A DNA stretch of 39,971 bases from an uncultured Colwellia sp. (GCA_913058245.1 CAJXQJ010000021.1:1-39971), one strand, 5' to 3'. Positions 25,406-34,542 are shown, numbered from the stretch's first letter. Translations and numbers: made by a program. The notes: a model not told the origin generated them from the sequence alone.

Positions 25406-26230
25406 TTAACCGTAACGGCCAGTAATGTAATCTTCAGTTTTCTTTTTCATCGGGGTGGTGAATAAAGTATTGGTATCACTATATTCAATTAAATCACCCA
25501 TATACATAAAGGCAGTTTGGTCAGAAACACGCGCTGCTTGTTGCATGTTGTGCGTTACAATAACAACGGTAAACTGCTTCTTTAAATCATTAATTAGTTC
25601 TTCAATCGTTAATGTTGAAATTGGGTCAAGTGCCGATGTAGGTTCATCAAGTAATAACACTTCTGGCTCAATGGCGATGGCGCGAGCAATCACTAAACGT
25701 TGTTGCTGACCACCAGAAAGGCCTAACGCACTTTCATGTAAACGGTCTTTTACTTCATTCCAAAGTGCAGCGCTTCGTAATGACTTTTCAACAGCTTCAT
25801 CCAAAACACGGCGATTATTTTCACCAGTAATGCGCAAACCGTAAACAACATTTTCATAAATTGATTTAGGAAATGGGTTAGGACGTTGAAAAACCATACC
25901 TACTTTACGACGCAACGCAGCAACATCGGTATGCTTGTTATATATGTTTTCACCGTGAAGGTTAATTTGCCCTTCAATTTTACAGCTATCAACCAAGTCA
26001 TTCATGCGGTTAATGCATCGCAATAAAGTTGACTTACCACAACCACTTGGGCCGATAAATGCTGTTACCTGGCCTTTTGGAATCGACATCGAAATATTCT
26101 GCAATGCCTGCTTGTTACCATAATATAAATCTAGGTTCTTAATTTCCAACGCCACTTGCTCTGGCGAAAGGTTGTTAAGATCGAGTTTAACATTTTGTTC
26201 TGATAAATTTTTTGGGGTAACAGAAATCAT
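25406..26230 (-). CDS. pstB: Phosphate ABC transporter ATP-binding protein
   Basis: 274 residues from the ATG at 26230, which has AGAGAA upstream; a TTG 12 codons earlier is in frame but less likely. Walker [10 protein letters not shown] is at about 60-68. The signature LSGGQQQR, Walker [14 protein letters not shown] and the switch [13 protein letters not shown] are present. It energises the PstA/PstC permease. The gap to pstA is longer (127 bases) than elsewhere in the operon and carries a hairpin. Confidence 0.97.
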   Translation of the reverse strand: MISVTPKNLSEQNVKLDLNNLSPEQVALEIKNLDLYYGNKQALQNISMSIPKGQVTAFIGPSGCGKSTLLRCINRMNDLVDSCKIEGQINLHGENIYNKHTDVAALRRKVGMVFQRPNPFPKSIYENVVYGLRITGENNRRVLDEAVEKSLRSAALWNEVKDRLHESALGLSGGQQQRLVIARAIAIEPEVLLLDEPTSALDPISTLTIEELINDLKKQFTVVIVTHNMQQAARVSDQTAFMYMGDLIEYSDTNTLFTTPMKKKTEDYITGRYG

Positions 26231-26290
26231 AGTGTTCTCTTTAAATCTTACTCTGTAATTGGCCAATAAAGGCCGTTAATCTTGGTCATT

Positions 26291-26314
26291 GTGCTTAATG
26301 CCTTCATTAAGCAC
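26291..26314 (-). repeat. Hairpin in the pstA-pstB spacer
   Basis: GTGCTTAATG and CATTAAGCAC are perfect 10-bp arms with a 4-nt loop. No T-run follows, so read-through or mRNA processing/stabilisation is more likely than termination. A second perfect palindrome, GCACTAATATTAGTGC (26349-26364), overlaps the pstA stop codon. Confidence 0.6.
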
Positions 26315-26357
26315 GTAATGCGAATATTGTTAATCGTTATTTTACTCAGCACTAATA

Positions 26358-27995
26358 TTAGTGCTCTAGCATACGATATTTTTCACGTAAACGGTTACGT
26401 ATGGACACTGCAGTCATGTTAAGTGTCACAATAATACTTACTAATAGCAATGCCGTTGCATATACTAATGGACGCGCCGCTTCAACATTTGGACTTTGGA
26501 AACCAACATCATAAATATGAAAACCTAAGTGCATAAACTTACGATCTAAATGTAAGAACGGGAAGTTACCATCAAGCGGTAAGTTAGGCGCCATTTTCAC
26601 TACACCAACCAACATCAGTGGCGCAACTTCACCAGCGGCACGTGCTATCGCTAAAATAATGCCGGTCATAATGGCAGGGCTTGCTATCGGCAAAATAATA
26701 CGCCACAAGGTTTCTGCTTTCGTAGCACCTAGAGCTAAACTACCGTGACGCATTGCCGAAGGAATTCGTGATAAACCTTCTTCAGTGGAAACAATAACAA
26801 CAGGTAAGGTTAAAATAGCTAAAGTTATTGCCGACCACATTACACCTGGCGTACCAAATGTAGGGCTAGGCAAAGTTTCGGCATAAAATAATTGGTCTAA
26901 ACTGCCACCAACCATGTAAACAAAAAAGCCTAAACCAAAAACACCGTAAACAATAGACGGTACACCCGCTAGGTTAATTACGGCGATTCGAAGCAGCTTA
27001 GTTAGTGCATTATTGCCAGCATATTCATGTAAGTAAATTGCAGCTACAACACCTAATGGCGAGACGATTACTGTCATTAACAGTACCATTAGTACAGTAC
27101 CAAATATTGCTGGAAATACGCCGCCTTCGGTATTTGCTTCTCGTGGGTCATCAACAATAAATGCCGCAATTTGACCGAAAAACATTTGAATTTTACCTAT
27201 TAAACTTAACTTATTGTTAAAGCTAATCTTCAGTACATTTTCAAAGTTTATAGTAACTTTTTGCCCGTCCATTGCTCGCATAACAATTTGGTCACGAGAT
27301 ATTTTCTTGCGCAACCCCATCAAAGCTTGCTCAAGCACTTCATAATCGGCACGTAAGCCAGCCACCTTATTTTTGAATTCTAATTGCAGTTCAGGTGTTA
27401 GTGTTTCGTCTAACTTGTGTTTACGTTCTTTTAAGCGTGTACGTTCAATTTGATAGTTAATGGCACCAATATCAACTTTTTGTAACTCTTCAATTTCTTC
27501 CTGAAATTCGCTAACACGTGCAACTAGTTCCGGCATTTTTTCAATACCAACCGACTTGCCATCAAGAATGATATCTTCAACAAAACCGTAGAAATTGCCG
27601 TTGGTGCGACGCTCAACCACAACCACATCTTCAGGTTGAGTTTGCTCCTTAACTTGTGGCACTAATATCCAACGAAAATCTAAGCTAACAAGTTCACGGT
27701 TACCAGTTTTAATCAATAATCGTTCTATTGAATCTTTCGTTGGATCCAAATCAAGATTTAAGTGTGCTAATTGTGATGTTGGAATGCTTTCACGGTCATA
27801 AATTTCACCGATTACGGTATTGTTTTTGCCATGTTCATCAACCATATCAAATTGATGAATTTGTGCCGGCCAAAAGTAACTTAAGCCGCGTGATGCAATT
27901 AACCATAGTAAGCCCAGTACAGAAATCAAACTGATACTTACACCACCTGCTGACAACCAAACCCAAGGAGAGCCAGATTTAAACCAATTATTCAT
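26358..27995 (-). CDS. pstA: Phosphate ABC transporter permease PstA, long form
   Basis: 545 residues against about 300 in E. coli. The first membrane helix is at about 14-36. A soluble extracytoplasmic insert follows at about 40-285 and includes a charged coiled coil at about 155-235 (SEFQEEIEELQKV, RTRLKERKHKLDE). The usual MetI-type permease domain is at about 290-540, with the coupling-loop region ALGATKAETLWRIILPIASP. GAAGGGAC precedes the ATG, 15 bases after pstC. Long PstA forms occur in marine gammaproteobacteria; the insert's role is unknown. Confidence 0.93.
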   Translation of the reverse strand: MNNWFKSGSPWVWLSAGGVSISLISVLGLLWLIASRGLSYFWPAQIHQFDMVDEHGKNNTVIGEIYDRESIPTSQLAHLNLDLDPTKDSIERLLIKTGNRELVSLDFRWILVPQVKEQTQPEDVVVVERRTNGNFYGFVEDIILDGKSVGIEKMPELVARVSEFQEEIEELQKVDIGAINYQIERTRLKERKHKLDETLTPELQLEFKNKVAGLRADYEVLEQALMGLRKKISRDQIVMRAMDGQKVTINFENVLKISFNNKLSLIGKIQMFFGQIAAFIVDDPREANTEGGVFPAIFGTVLMVLLMTVIVSPLGVVAAIYLHEYAGNNALTKLLRIAVINLAGVPSIVYGVFGLGFFVYMVGGSLDQLFYAETLPSPTFGTPGVMWSAITLAILTLPVVIVSTEEGLSRIPSAMRHGSLALGATKAETLWRIILPIASPAIMTGIILAIARAAGEVAPLMLVGVVKMAPNLPLDGNFPFLHLDRKFMHLGFHIYDVGFQSPNVEAARPLVYATALLLVSIIVTLNMTAVSIRNRLREKYRMLEH

Positions 27996-28010
27996 GCTAC
28001 TGTCCCTTCT

Positions 28011-30248
28011 TTACAACGAGCTATACTTTTCACGCAAACGCTGACGTACAAACTCAGCAAGCGTGTTAAATACAAAAGTGAATACAAATAAAACAAATGC
28101 CGCGAGGAATAAAATTCGATAATGCGAACTTCCTACTTCTGATTCTGGCATTTCTACCGCAATGTTAGCCGCTAACGTTCTCATGCCTTGGAAGATACTC
28201 CAATCAAGAATTGGCGTATTACCCGTTGCCATTAATACAATCATGGTTTCACCAACTGCACGGCCTAAGCCCATCATTACTGCAGAAAAAATACCTGGAC
28301 TTGCCGTTAATAGAACAACTTTAATTAAGGTTTGCCACTGGGTTGCGCCTAACGCCAATGAACCACTGGTTAAGTGTTTCGGTACACTGAAAATCGCATC
28401 CTCTGCCATTGAAAAAATTGTTGGAATAACAGCAAAGCCCATGGCTATACCGACAACAAGTGCATTTCGTTGGTCAAAGTTAATACCTAAATCATTGGTA
28501 ATAAACTGTCGTACATCACCACCAAACATGTGAAGTTCAAGTACTGGCGACAACGCAAAGGCAGCGTATGCCGCTAAAGCAATAGCTGGAATTAAAATAA
28601 TAGGAGCCCATGTCTCTGGTATTTTAGCTTTATATTCTCGTGGTAATTTATGCCATGCAAATGCGGTAATAAACACTGATGCAGGAATAAATATCAATAG
28701 CAAGAATATTGCTGGTAAATAAATTTCAATAATCGGCGCTAACCAAAGGCCTGCTAAAAAACCAAGAATAACCGTCGGTAATGCTTCCATGATTTCAATG
28801 GTTGGTTTTACTTTTTTACGTAAACCTGGCGTCATGAAATAGGCGGTATAAATCGCGGCCGTTAACGCAATAGGTACCGCAAAAATCATCGCGTACATCG
28901 CGGCTTTAATGGTACCAAACGAAATAGGTACTAAAGAAAATTTAGCTTCAAAGTCATCTGAGCCAGACGTTGATTGCCAAATGTACTCAGGCTCTGGGTA
29001 ACCTTCGTACCAAACTTCTTGCCATAAAGCTCGCCATGTCACTTCAGGGTGTTCGTTTTCAACGGTAAAAATTGATAACTCTTGCTCTGAAAATATTACT
29101 AAACCGTCAGCACGTGGTGCAATCGCAAATGCTTGCGCGTTACCTTGGTGCAATTGGCCACGCCAAAGGTCTGCGTCACTTGTGGTGTAGAACATGCCCA
29201 TTTCACCTGACGGTGTTTCTGTATAAAAGCTTTTACGAAATTGTTCGGTGTAAATTGCTGTTACGGGCTCACTTTCACTAACTTTAAAGCTACGAACCTG
29301 CTTGAACTCTCTTCCTTGCTCAGTTGCCACTTCAAACCACTGACTCACTTCACCATTATCAGCACCCAACAATATTGAACTACCACCAGACAATAACGCC
29401 ATTGATGTAATGTGATTAGGTGTTGATTTACTTTGCGCAAGTTGTGGGATAATCGTTGCTTTAAGTTCACTTTCTTCATCAAGAGAATAAACAGCAACTT
29501 GATCAGCCTCACGAATAAACACCATGGCTAAATCTGGTGTGACTAAAATATCATCAACCTGTGTAGCGGCGTAATTAATCTCTTCGTATTCCGCTTCAAA
29601 CTCAGTGTCATAGCTGAAATCATCTTCAGCAATTAAGCTAGTCTTAATTAAGCGACTATCTTCAGTAAAGCCAACAAATATTGCTTTTTCATCATCCATT
29701 GCGAAAGATAATTTCTTCAACATTGCATTATTTTCGTCAACAGGTAAATAACCTTCACCTAACGGATAACTAACACTAGGAATAATCTCGCGCGCGCCGC
29801 TGTCAAAATTAGAGGTAAACTTTGGGGCAATTAACTGCACATTACCGGCACTATCAAGCAAGAGTTTTTGCTCTTGACCAATATTAATAAGTTGCTTTAA
29901 TCGCTCCCCATCAGCTACTAATTTTTGGCTATGAATTTTAGTGCCCGCTTTATTACGTGCACTATCAACTAGCTGATAAAAATTAATTATGCCTTGCTCG
30001 TTAATGCTATAGGCAACTTCTTTTAATTCATCAACTCCAGTTGATAAAACTTTACTAGACTCTGTGATAGCAAATTGAGCATGAGGCTCAACTTTTGCCG
30101 ATTCAAATATAGGTTTAATCACGTACAGTAAATACATGAAAATCAACACTAAGGTAAACAATACGCTGATACCACCTAAAGTAATAACCCATTTTGCTAA
30201 TGAGTTTTTAACTTTACGGAAGTCTGCTGACTTGGAAGCAATGGCCAC
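28011..30248 (-). CDS. pstC: Phosphate ABC transporter permease PstC, long form
   Basis: 745 residues, more than twice E. coli PstC. TM1 is at about 21-44. A large extracytoplasmic domain at about 45-440 follows, with beta-propeller-like stretches such as SILLGADNGEVSQWFEV and GLVIFSEQELSIFTV. The MetI permease domain is at about 445-735 (TIKAAMYAMIFAVPIAL, then EALPTVILGFLAG, then ALGATQWQTLIKVVLLTASPG). The start is GTG, with GAAGG about nine bases upstream. It is first in the operon, behind a Pho box; no pstS precedes it. The family call is firm; the propeller fold is my inference. Confidence 0.93.
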   Translation of the reverse strand: MAIASKSADFRKVKNSLAKWVITLGGISVLFTLVLIFMYLLYVIKPIFESAKVEPHAQFAITESSKVLSTGVDELKEVAYSINEQGIINFYQLVDSARNKAGTKIHSQKLVADGERLKQLINIGQEQKLLLDSAGNVQLIAPKFTSNFDSGAREIIPSVSYPLGEGYLPVDENNAMLKKLSFAMDDEKAIFVGFTEDSRLIKTSLIAEDDFSYDTEFEAEYEEINYAATQVDDILVTPDLAMVFIREADQVAVYSLDEESELKATIIPQLAQSKSTPNHITSMALLSGGSSILLGADNGEVSQWFEVATEQGREFKQVRSFKVSESEPVTAIYTEQFRKSFYTETPSGEMGMFYTTSDADLWRGQLHQGNAQAFAIAPRADGLVIFSEQELSIFTVENEHPEVTWRALWQEVWYEGYPEPEYIWQSTSGSDDFEAKFSLVPISFGTIKAAMYAMIFAVPIALTAAIYTAYFMTPGLRKKVKPTIEIMEALPTVILGFLAGLWLAPIIEIYLPAIFLLLIFIPASVFITAFAWHKLPREYKAKIPETWAPIILIPAIALAAYAAFALSPVLELHMFGGDVRQFITNDLGINFDQRNALVVGIAMGFAVIPTIFSMAEDAIFSVPKHLTSGSLALGATQWQTLIKVVLLTASPGIFSAVMMGLGRAVGETMIVLMATGNTPILDWSIFQGMRTLAANIAVEMPESEVGSSHYRILFLAAFVLFVFTFVFNTLAEFVRQRLREKYSSL

Positions 30249-30290
30249 TTAAAAATACCTTCAACTATGATAATTCTTAAAACTGCCGCA

Positions 30291-30324
30291 AGTATAAGAC
30301 AGTTATGTGACACTTTTGTGACAG
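30291..30324 (-). promoter_or_regulatory. Pho box and -10 of the pst operon
   Basis: On the minus strand three 7-base half-sites, CTGTCAC, GTGTCAC and CTGTCTT, are spaced by 4-base AT runs (11-base period). This matches the PhoB box pattern CTGTCAT-N4-CTGTCAT. TATACT (30296-30291) lies 10 bases after the first two half-sites and fits as the -10. The pstC start is about 43 bases downstream. Induction under phosphate starvation is inferred from PhoB regulation. Confidence 0.85.
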
Positions 30325-30357
30325 ACTAGATTAATCTATTGCAATAAAGTAGAAACA

Positions 30358-30386
30358 TTGCTGGATAACAAACGTTATAATATGAT
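30358..30386 (+). promoter_or_regulatory. Predicted promoter of the CBS-domain gene
   Basis: TTGCTG (30358-30363), a 17-base spacer and TATGAT (30381-30386). A perfect 12-base palindrome TAGATTAATCTA (30327-30338) lies just upstream, between this promoter and the divergent Pho box. Confidence 0.55.
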
Positions 30387-30422
30387 TTATAAATAATTAG
30401 TTCATTTTAGCAGGGACCCAAA

Positions 30423-30869
30423 ATGGCAATCAGTCAAATAATGCGTCGTAATTTAATAACTCTCGATATGGATGACACCTTAGCTGACGCTAAGGGATTA
30501 TTTGAACATCATGATATGCACCATATATTGATCACAGACAATGGTCAGTTAACTGGCGTAATTACTGACCGAGATCTGCTTCAACACTTGAGCCCTACTA
30601 TAGGTACGCGTAAAGAAACCCCGCAAGATGGATTTATTCTCAATAAAAAAGTTCACCTGATAATGAGTAGAGACGTAATTAAAGCAAGTGCCGACATTAC
30701 ACTTAATGAAGCAGTGTTAATTTTTTATGACCATAAAATATCTTGTATTCCAGTCATTGATGAAAATGAGCGCCCTATAGGTATTATTACTTGGCGCGAT
30801 ATCATCAAAGTTATCGCTGTACAGTATCGAAAAAAAACTCAAGCTAGCATTAGCCAGCCTGAACATTAA
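30423..30869 (+). CDS. CBS-domain-pair protein
   Basis: 148 residues made almost entirely of two CBS domains, about 7-58 (HHILITDNGQLTGVITDRDL) and 82-137 (ISCIPVIDENERPIGIITWRDI). Such Bateman modules bind adenine nucleotides or related ligands and act as sensors. There is no fused catalytic domain. GCAGGG lies about seven bases before the ATG. It is divergent from the pst operon with a 174-base spacer holding the Pho box, so a link to phosphate state is possible but not shown. Confidence 0.88.
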   Translation: MAISQIMRRNLITLDMDDTLADAKGLFEHHDMHHILITDNGQLTGVITDRDLLQHLSPTIGTRKETPQDGFILNKKVHLIMSRDVIKASADITLNEAVLIFYDHKISCIPVIDENERPIGIITWRDIIKVIAVQYRKKTQASISQPEH

Positions 30870-30928
30870 CGTCACTTAACGCTGCAATTAATCACTTAGT
30901 AAAGTGGTAGCTCGTTTACTGCGGCCTG

Positions 30929-32521
30929 CTATGAACTGCATGACAACATTGAGCAACCTGCTTTGTTTCTTGCCCACTCTGGACGTTTTTGCGCGAAATG
31001 TTCAAACTCAGTTTGCTCATCGTAAGGTTTTTCAAGTACCTTTTGTAAGTCAGCTATCATCGAGTAATCGCCTTGTTCAGCAAGCTCAATTGCTTGTTGT
31101 GCCAAATAATTACGTAGAATAAATTTTGGATTAACCAAATTCATACTTGCTATTATCTCTACTCTAGAACTGGTATTTTGATTTCGTAAGGCGACATAAT
31201 TAATAAGCCATGTGTTTAGATTTATTTGATAATCATCAGTAATTTGTTGCTCATTATAAAAACACGGCATTAAATGGGTAAGCCATTTTGAATTTTGATC
31301 CGGCAATGTCGCGAGTAAACGATAGAAAATAGTCATATCGGTCTCAACTAACATTAAAATATCTTCAAGTGACACAAAAAGGTTAAGCTGTTCTTCAGTT
31401 AATAACTCGGATGTTAGCTCTATTCCTAATTTACTCGCCATCATTTTTTGCCACATTTGATGATAGTTTTTTGCAAAATTATTCAGTGCAGTTTGCAAAG
31501 GCTCGGCATCTTCAATAAGTGAAAAAATAGCATTGGCGAGTTGAAATAGGTTCCATTGTGCGATTTCTGCTTGTGCGCCAAATCGGTAACGTTTCCCTTG
31601 AGCATCAGTTGTGTTGGGTGTCCAATTAAGATCAAAATCATCTATCCAACCATAAGGGCCATAGTCAATAGTCTCACCAATAATTGACATATTATCCGTA
31701 TTCATGACGCCATGAACAAAGCCAACTCGCATCCAATCAACAATAAGCTGACAAGTTCGCTGGCAAATTTCTTCAAACCATTTTAAGTAAGCAGCCTTAC
31801 ATGGTTCACCTAGATGTGGAAAATCCCGATGAATACTGTAATCGACCAATTGCTTAACTAAATCGGTATCCTTACGAGAAGCAGGCAGTTGAAAGCTGCC
31901 AAAACGTATAAATGAAGAAGAAACACGACAAACAACAGCACCAAACTCAGCTTGTGAATTGCCATCATAAAACATATCTCTGACAACTTTATCTCCAGTT
32001 AAAGAAATACTTAAGGCGCGCGTTGTTGCTATACCTAAATGATACATGGCTTCAGAGCAGAGAAACTCTCGAACTGATGAACGCAATACGGCAAAACCAT
32101 CGGCGGTGCGTGAATATGGCGTAGGACCAGCGCCTTTTAGCTGTAAAACTTTATGGCCATCAGATGGAGTCTGTATCTCGGCTAAGTTTATTGCTCGGCC
32201 ATCCCCCAATTGCCCAGCCCAATGGCCAAATTGATGTCCGCCATAACACATAGCAAATGGCTGCATTCCTGTTGGTACGTTATTGCCAGAAAATAGTTGT
32301 AAAAAATCATCTGATAACGCCTGTTCTTCCGTCAAGCCAATTTGCTGTGCAGCACTTTTACTGTATGCCAATAACATTGGAGCAGCGGTTTTTTTAGGGT
32401 TAACGAAAGAGTATGCCGAAGCGACTTGCCGTGGGTAATTATCAATTACTTCATCACTTTCAAAGGTAGAAATAAATTGGTTATCGTATGTAAATATTAA
32501 CTTTAACAATATGTTTTTCAC
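30929..32521 (-). CDS. selO: Protein adenylyltransferase SelO (YdiU family)
   Basis: About 530 residues from a GTG. The exact start is uncertain because no good Shine-Dalgarno is seen; the family core begins near YPRQVASAYSFV. SelO is a pseudokinase-fold enzyme that transfers AMP from ATP to protein hydroxyls and is linked to redox stress. Hallmarks: GGHQFGHWAGQLGDGRA, LKGAGPTPYSRTADG, FVHGVMNTDNMSIIGETIDY and YGPYGWIDDF. The C-terminus ends GCSMLSCSS, with C523 and C528; the last is where eukaryotic SelO has selenocysteine. It is convergent with the CBS gene. Confidence 0.94.
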   Translation of the reverse strand: MKNILLKLIFTYDNQFISTFESDEVIDNYPRQVASAYSFVNPKKTAAPMLLAYSKSAAQQIGLTEEQALSDDFLQLFSGNNVPTGMQPFAMCYGGHQFGHWAGQLGDGRAINLAEIQTPSDGHKVLQLKGAGPTPYSRTADGFAVLRSSVREFLCSEAMYHLGIATTRALSISLTGDKVVRDMFYDGNSQAEFGAVVCRVSSSFIRFGSFQLPASRKDTDLVKQLVDYSIHRDFPHLGEPCKAAYLKWFEEICQRTCQLIVDWMRVGFVHGVMNTDNMSIIGETIDYGPYGWIDDFDLNWTPNTTDAQGKRYRFGAQAEIAQWNLFQLANAIFSLIEDAEPLQTALNNFAKNYHQMWQKMMASKLGIELTSELLTEEQLNLFVSLEDILMLVETDMTIFYRLLATLPDQNSKWLTHLMPCFYNEQQITDDYQINLNTWLINYVALRNQNTSSRVEIIASMNLVNPKFILRNYLAQQAIELAEQGDYSMIADLQKVLEKPYDEQTEFEHFAQKRPEWARNKAGCSMLSCSS

Positions 32522-32707
32522 TAATCATGATTGAGCTTAATATAGTATCTGCTGCCTTGATATCGAATTCAAGCTGACACTTTTAATTTACTGTTCTACT
32601 CATAAAAAATAAAATGTATAAAAAACACACAAAACAACATTGCAATTATATTTAATAATGGCAGTATTAATAGCTGATTAATTATTGCTATATTACAGGG
32701 AAGGAAT

Positions 32708-32917
32708 ATGGAATTGCTCTTATCGGTGGCGTTAAATTTAGCGCACGAATTAAAGCACCAAACGCCATCAATACTGGATGAATTAGAAAGCCAGCCTCAA
32801 GCCTGTTTAACTTTAATCAAAGAATTACAATGCCGGATAGAAGGCTATGAATTAAGCGATTATGTTAAGGCAATGAGCCACGCTATCAAAGTCAGTACAT
32901 TTATCACAAGACAATGA
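32708..32917 (+). CDS. Small protein of unknown function (69 aa)
   Basis: I do not recognise it. 69 residues, mostly helical in character, with no signal peptide or membrane helix; it has two cysteines (PQACLTL and ELQCRIEG). It is likely real because AGGGAAGGAAT sits right before the ATG, an excellent Shine-Dalgarno, and no competing gene overlaps. It stands alone between selO (opposite strand) and the diguanylate cyclase, which starts some 330 bases later. The 32522-32707 spacer upstream shows nothing else. Confidence 0.65.
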   Translation: MELLLSVALNLAHELKHQTPSILDELESQPQACLTLIKELQCRIEGYELSDYVKAMSHAIKVSTFITRQ

Positions 32918-33225
32918 GGCACGCCTGCACCCTACATCATCTAAAACAAACATTTAAGAAACATAATTGTCATTGAAAATAAACATTAGACTCTCTAAAA
33001 TTATTTCTTAAATTTTTGCAAAGCTCCAAAACATAGTACGACAAGCCGAAGCAATATATTCAATATCTTATATTTGATAAACTTTAAATTGCATTTATTA
33101 AAAAATACGCCGATATTGATACCTTCAATGAATTACTGCGCTCTAATATCTTATGACTAAATTGTACTAGTTAAAGCTTTCAAGCATTAGTTACTAGATA
33201 TAAAATTCAAGAAAAGCATTAAAAA
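32918..33225. other. 308-bp AT-rich spacer before the diguanylate cyclase gene
   Basis: No gene or clear terminator seen. It contains perfect 10-base inverted arms ATTTAAGAAA (32952-32961) and TTTCTTAAAT (33004-33013), 42 bases apart. Confidence 0.5.
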
Positions 33226-33246
33226 GTGCTAAACACAGGTACAAAA

Positions 33247-34542
33247 ATGATAGTTAATGAAAATCACGATATAACAGCCTTGTTAATGCAAGTTGAAGCT
33301 ATGTCTGAGCTACTCAACAGTATCGACGCTTGTGTTTTTACTAAAGATCTAGACGGCAAATATGTTTATGTTAACGCAGATGTCGCAGCATTATTTCAAA
33401 CATCCATAGAAAATATTATCGGCAAAGACGATAGCCATTTTTTTGACCTTGAGCAATCAAAGCAATTACGTAAAAATGATTTAAAAGTTATTAAGGATAA
33501 AGTTACCGTTGAATCTGAAGAAAGTAATTTTGTTAGGTGCACAGGAAAAGTGCACATTTATAAATCGATAAAAAAGCCATTATTTAATAGCGATGGTAAA
33601 GTCATAGGTTTATGTGGAATATCGACTGACATAACAGATAAAAAACTACTTGAAGCAAAAAACCAAGAACAAAAGCACTTACTCGATGTTATATTAGATA
33701 ATGTCGATGCCTACATATATATGAAAGATGCTAATCGACATTTTAGATATGTAAATAGCAAGGTAGCTGAGCTTTTTGGTTTACCTGCCAATGAGATTAT
33801 AGGTAAACGTGACACGGATGTGATCCCACAGGAGTTCGCGGATCATTTTTGGCAAACCGACAAATTAGTATTCGAAAACGACGATAAAGTTGTTATTAAC
33901 GAAACCTCACTAGGTGCTGACAACCAAGAGCATCATTATCTAAGTATAAAAGTCCCTTGTGACTTTAAAACCGATAGTAAAACCTTAATTGGCTTTTCAA
34001 CCGATGTAACTGAACTCTATCAACTAAAAGAAAAGTTCAAGCAACTTGCAAACACCGACGAATTAACGGGGCTTTATAATCGTCGTTATTTTTTCGATAA
34101 TGCAAAACGCGAATTTAATCGTGCCACTCGCCATCAGCAAGCGTTAGCGGTGATTTCAATTGACGTTGACCATTTTAAGGCCATTAATGATAAATACGGT
34201 CACCCAATAGGCGACCAAGCACTTATTAAAATCGCAGAAATAATTCAACCGACGACAAGAGCTGAGGATATATTTGCTCGTATTGGCGGCGAAGAGTTTT
34301 CGATATTGTTACCTAATACTTCTAAATTACAATGTCAGCAGGCTGCTGAACGCCTGAGAAATATACTCGATACCAGAAAAATAGAATTAACATGTGGTTT
34401 AACCTTATCAATCAAAATAAGTGTTGGTGTATCCATATTGAAACCAAGCGACAATTGCTTTCAAGATTTGTATGCCCGCTCAGATATTGCACTTTATAAG
34501 GCAAAATCTATCGGAAGAAATCAAGTACACATGATTGATTAA
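33247..34542 (+). CDS. PAS-PAS-GGDEF diguanylate cyclase
   Basis: 431 residues from the ATG at 33247, which has AGGT eight bases upstream; a GTG at 33226 is an in-frame alternative. Two PAS sensor domains lie at about 20-130 (VFTKDLDGKYVYVNADVAAL) and 145-255 (IYMKDANRHFRYVNSKVAEL). The GGDEF domain spans about 265-430 and begins DELTGLYNRRYFF. The active site is GGEEF (347-351) and the inhibitory I-site RxxD is RAED (338-341), so it should make c-di-GMP with product feedback. No transmembrane segment, so it is a cytoplasmic sensor. The ligand of the PAS domains is unknown. Confidence 0.94.
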   Translation: MIVNENHDITALLMQVEAMSELLNSIDACVFTKDLDGKYVYVNADVAALFQTSIENIIGKDDSHFFDLEQSKQLRKNDLKVIKDKVTVESEESNFVRCTGKVHIYKSIKKPLFNSDGKVIGLCGISTDITDKKLLEAKNQEQKHLLDVILDNVDAYIYMKDANRHFRYVNSKVAELFGLPANEIIGKRDTDVIPQEFADHFWQTDKLVFENDDKVVINETSLGADNQEHHYLSIKVPCDFKTDSKTLIGFSTDVTELYQLKEKFKQLANTDELTGLYNRRYFFDNAKREFNRATRHQQALAVISIDVDHFKAINDKYGHPIGDQALIKIAEIIQPTTRAEDIFARIGGEEFSILLPNTSKLQCQQAAERLRNILDTRKIELTCGLTLSIKISVGVSILKPSDNCFQDLYARSDIALYKAKSIGRNQVHMID

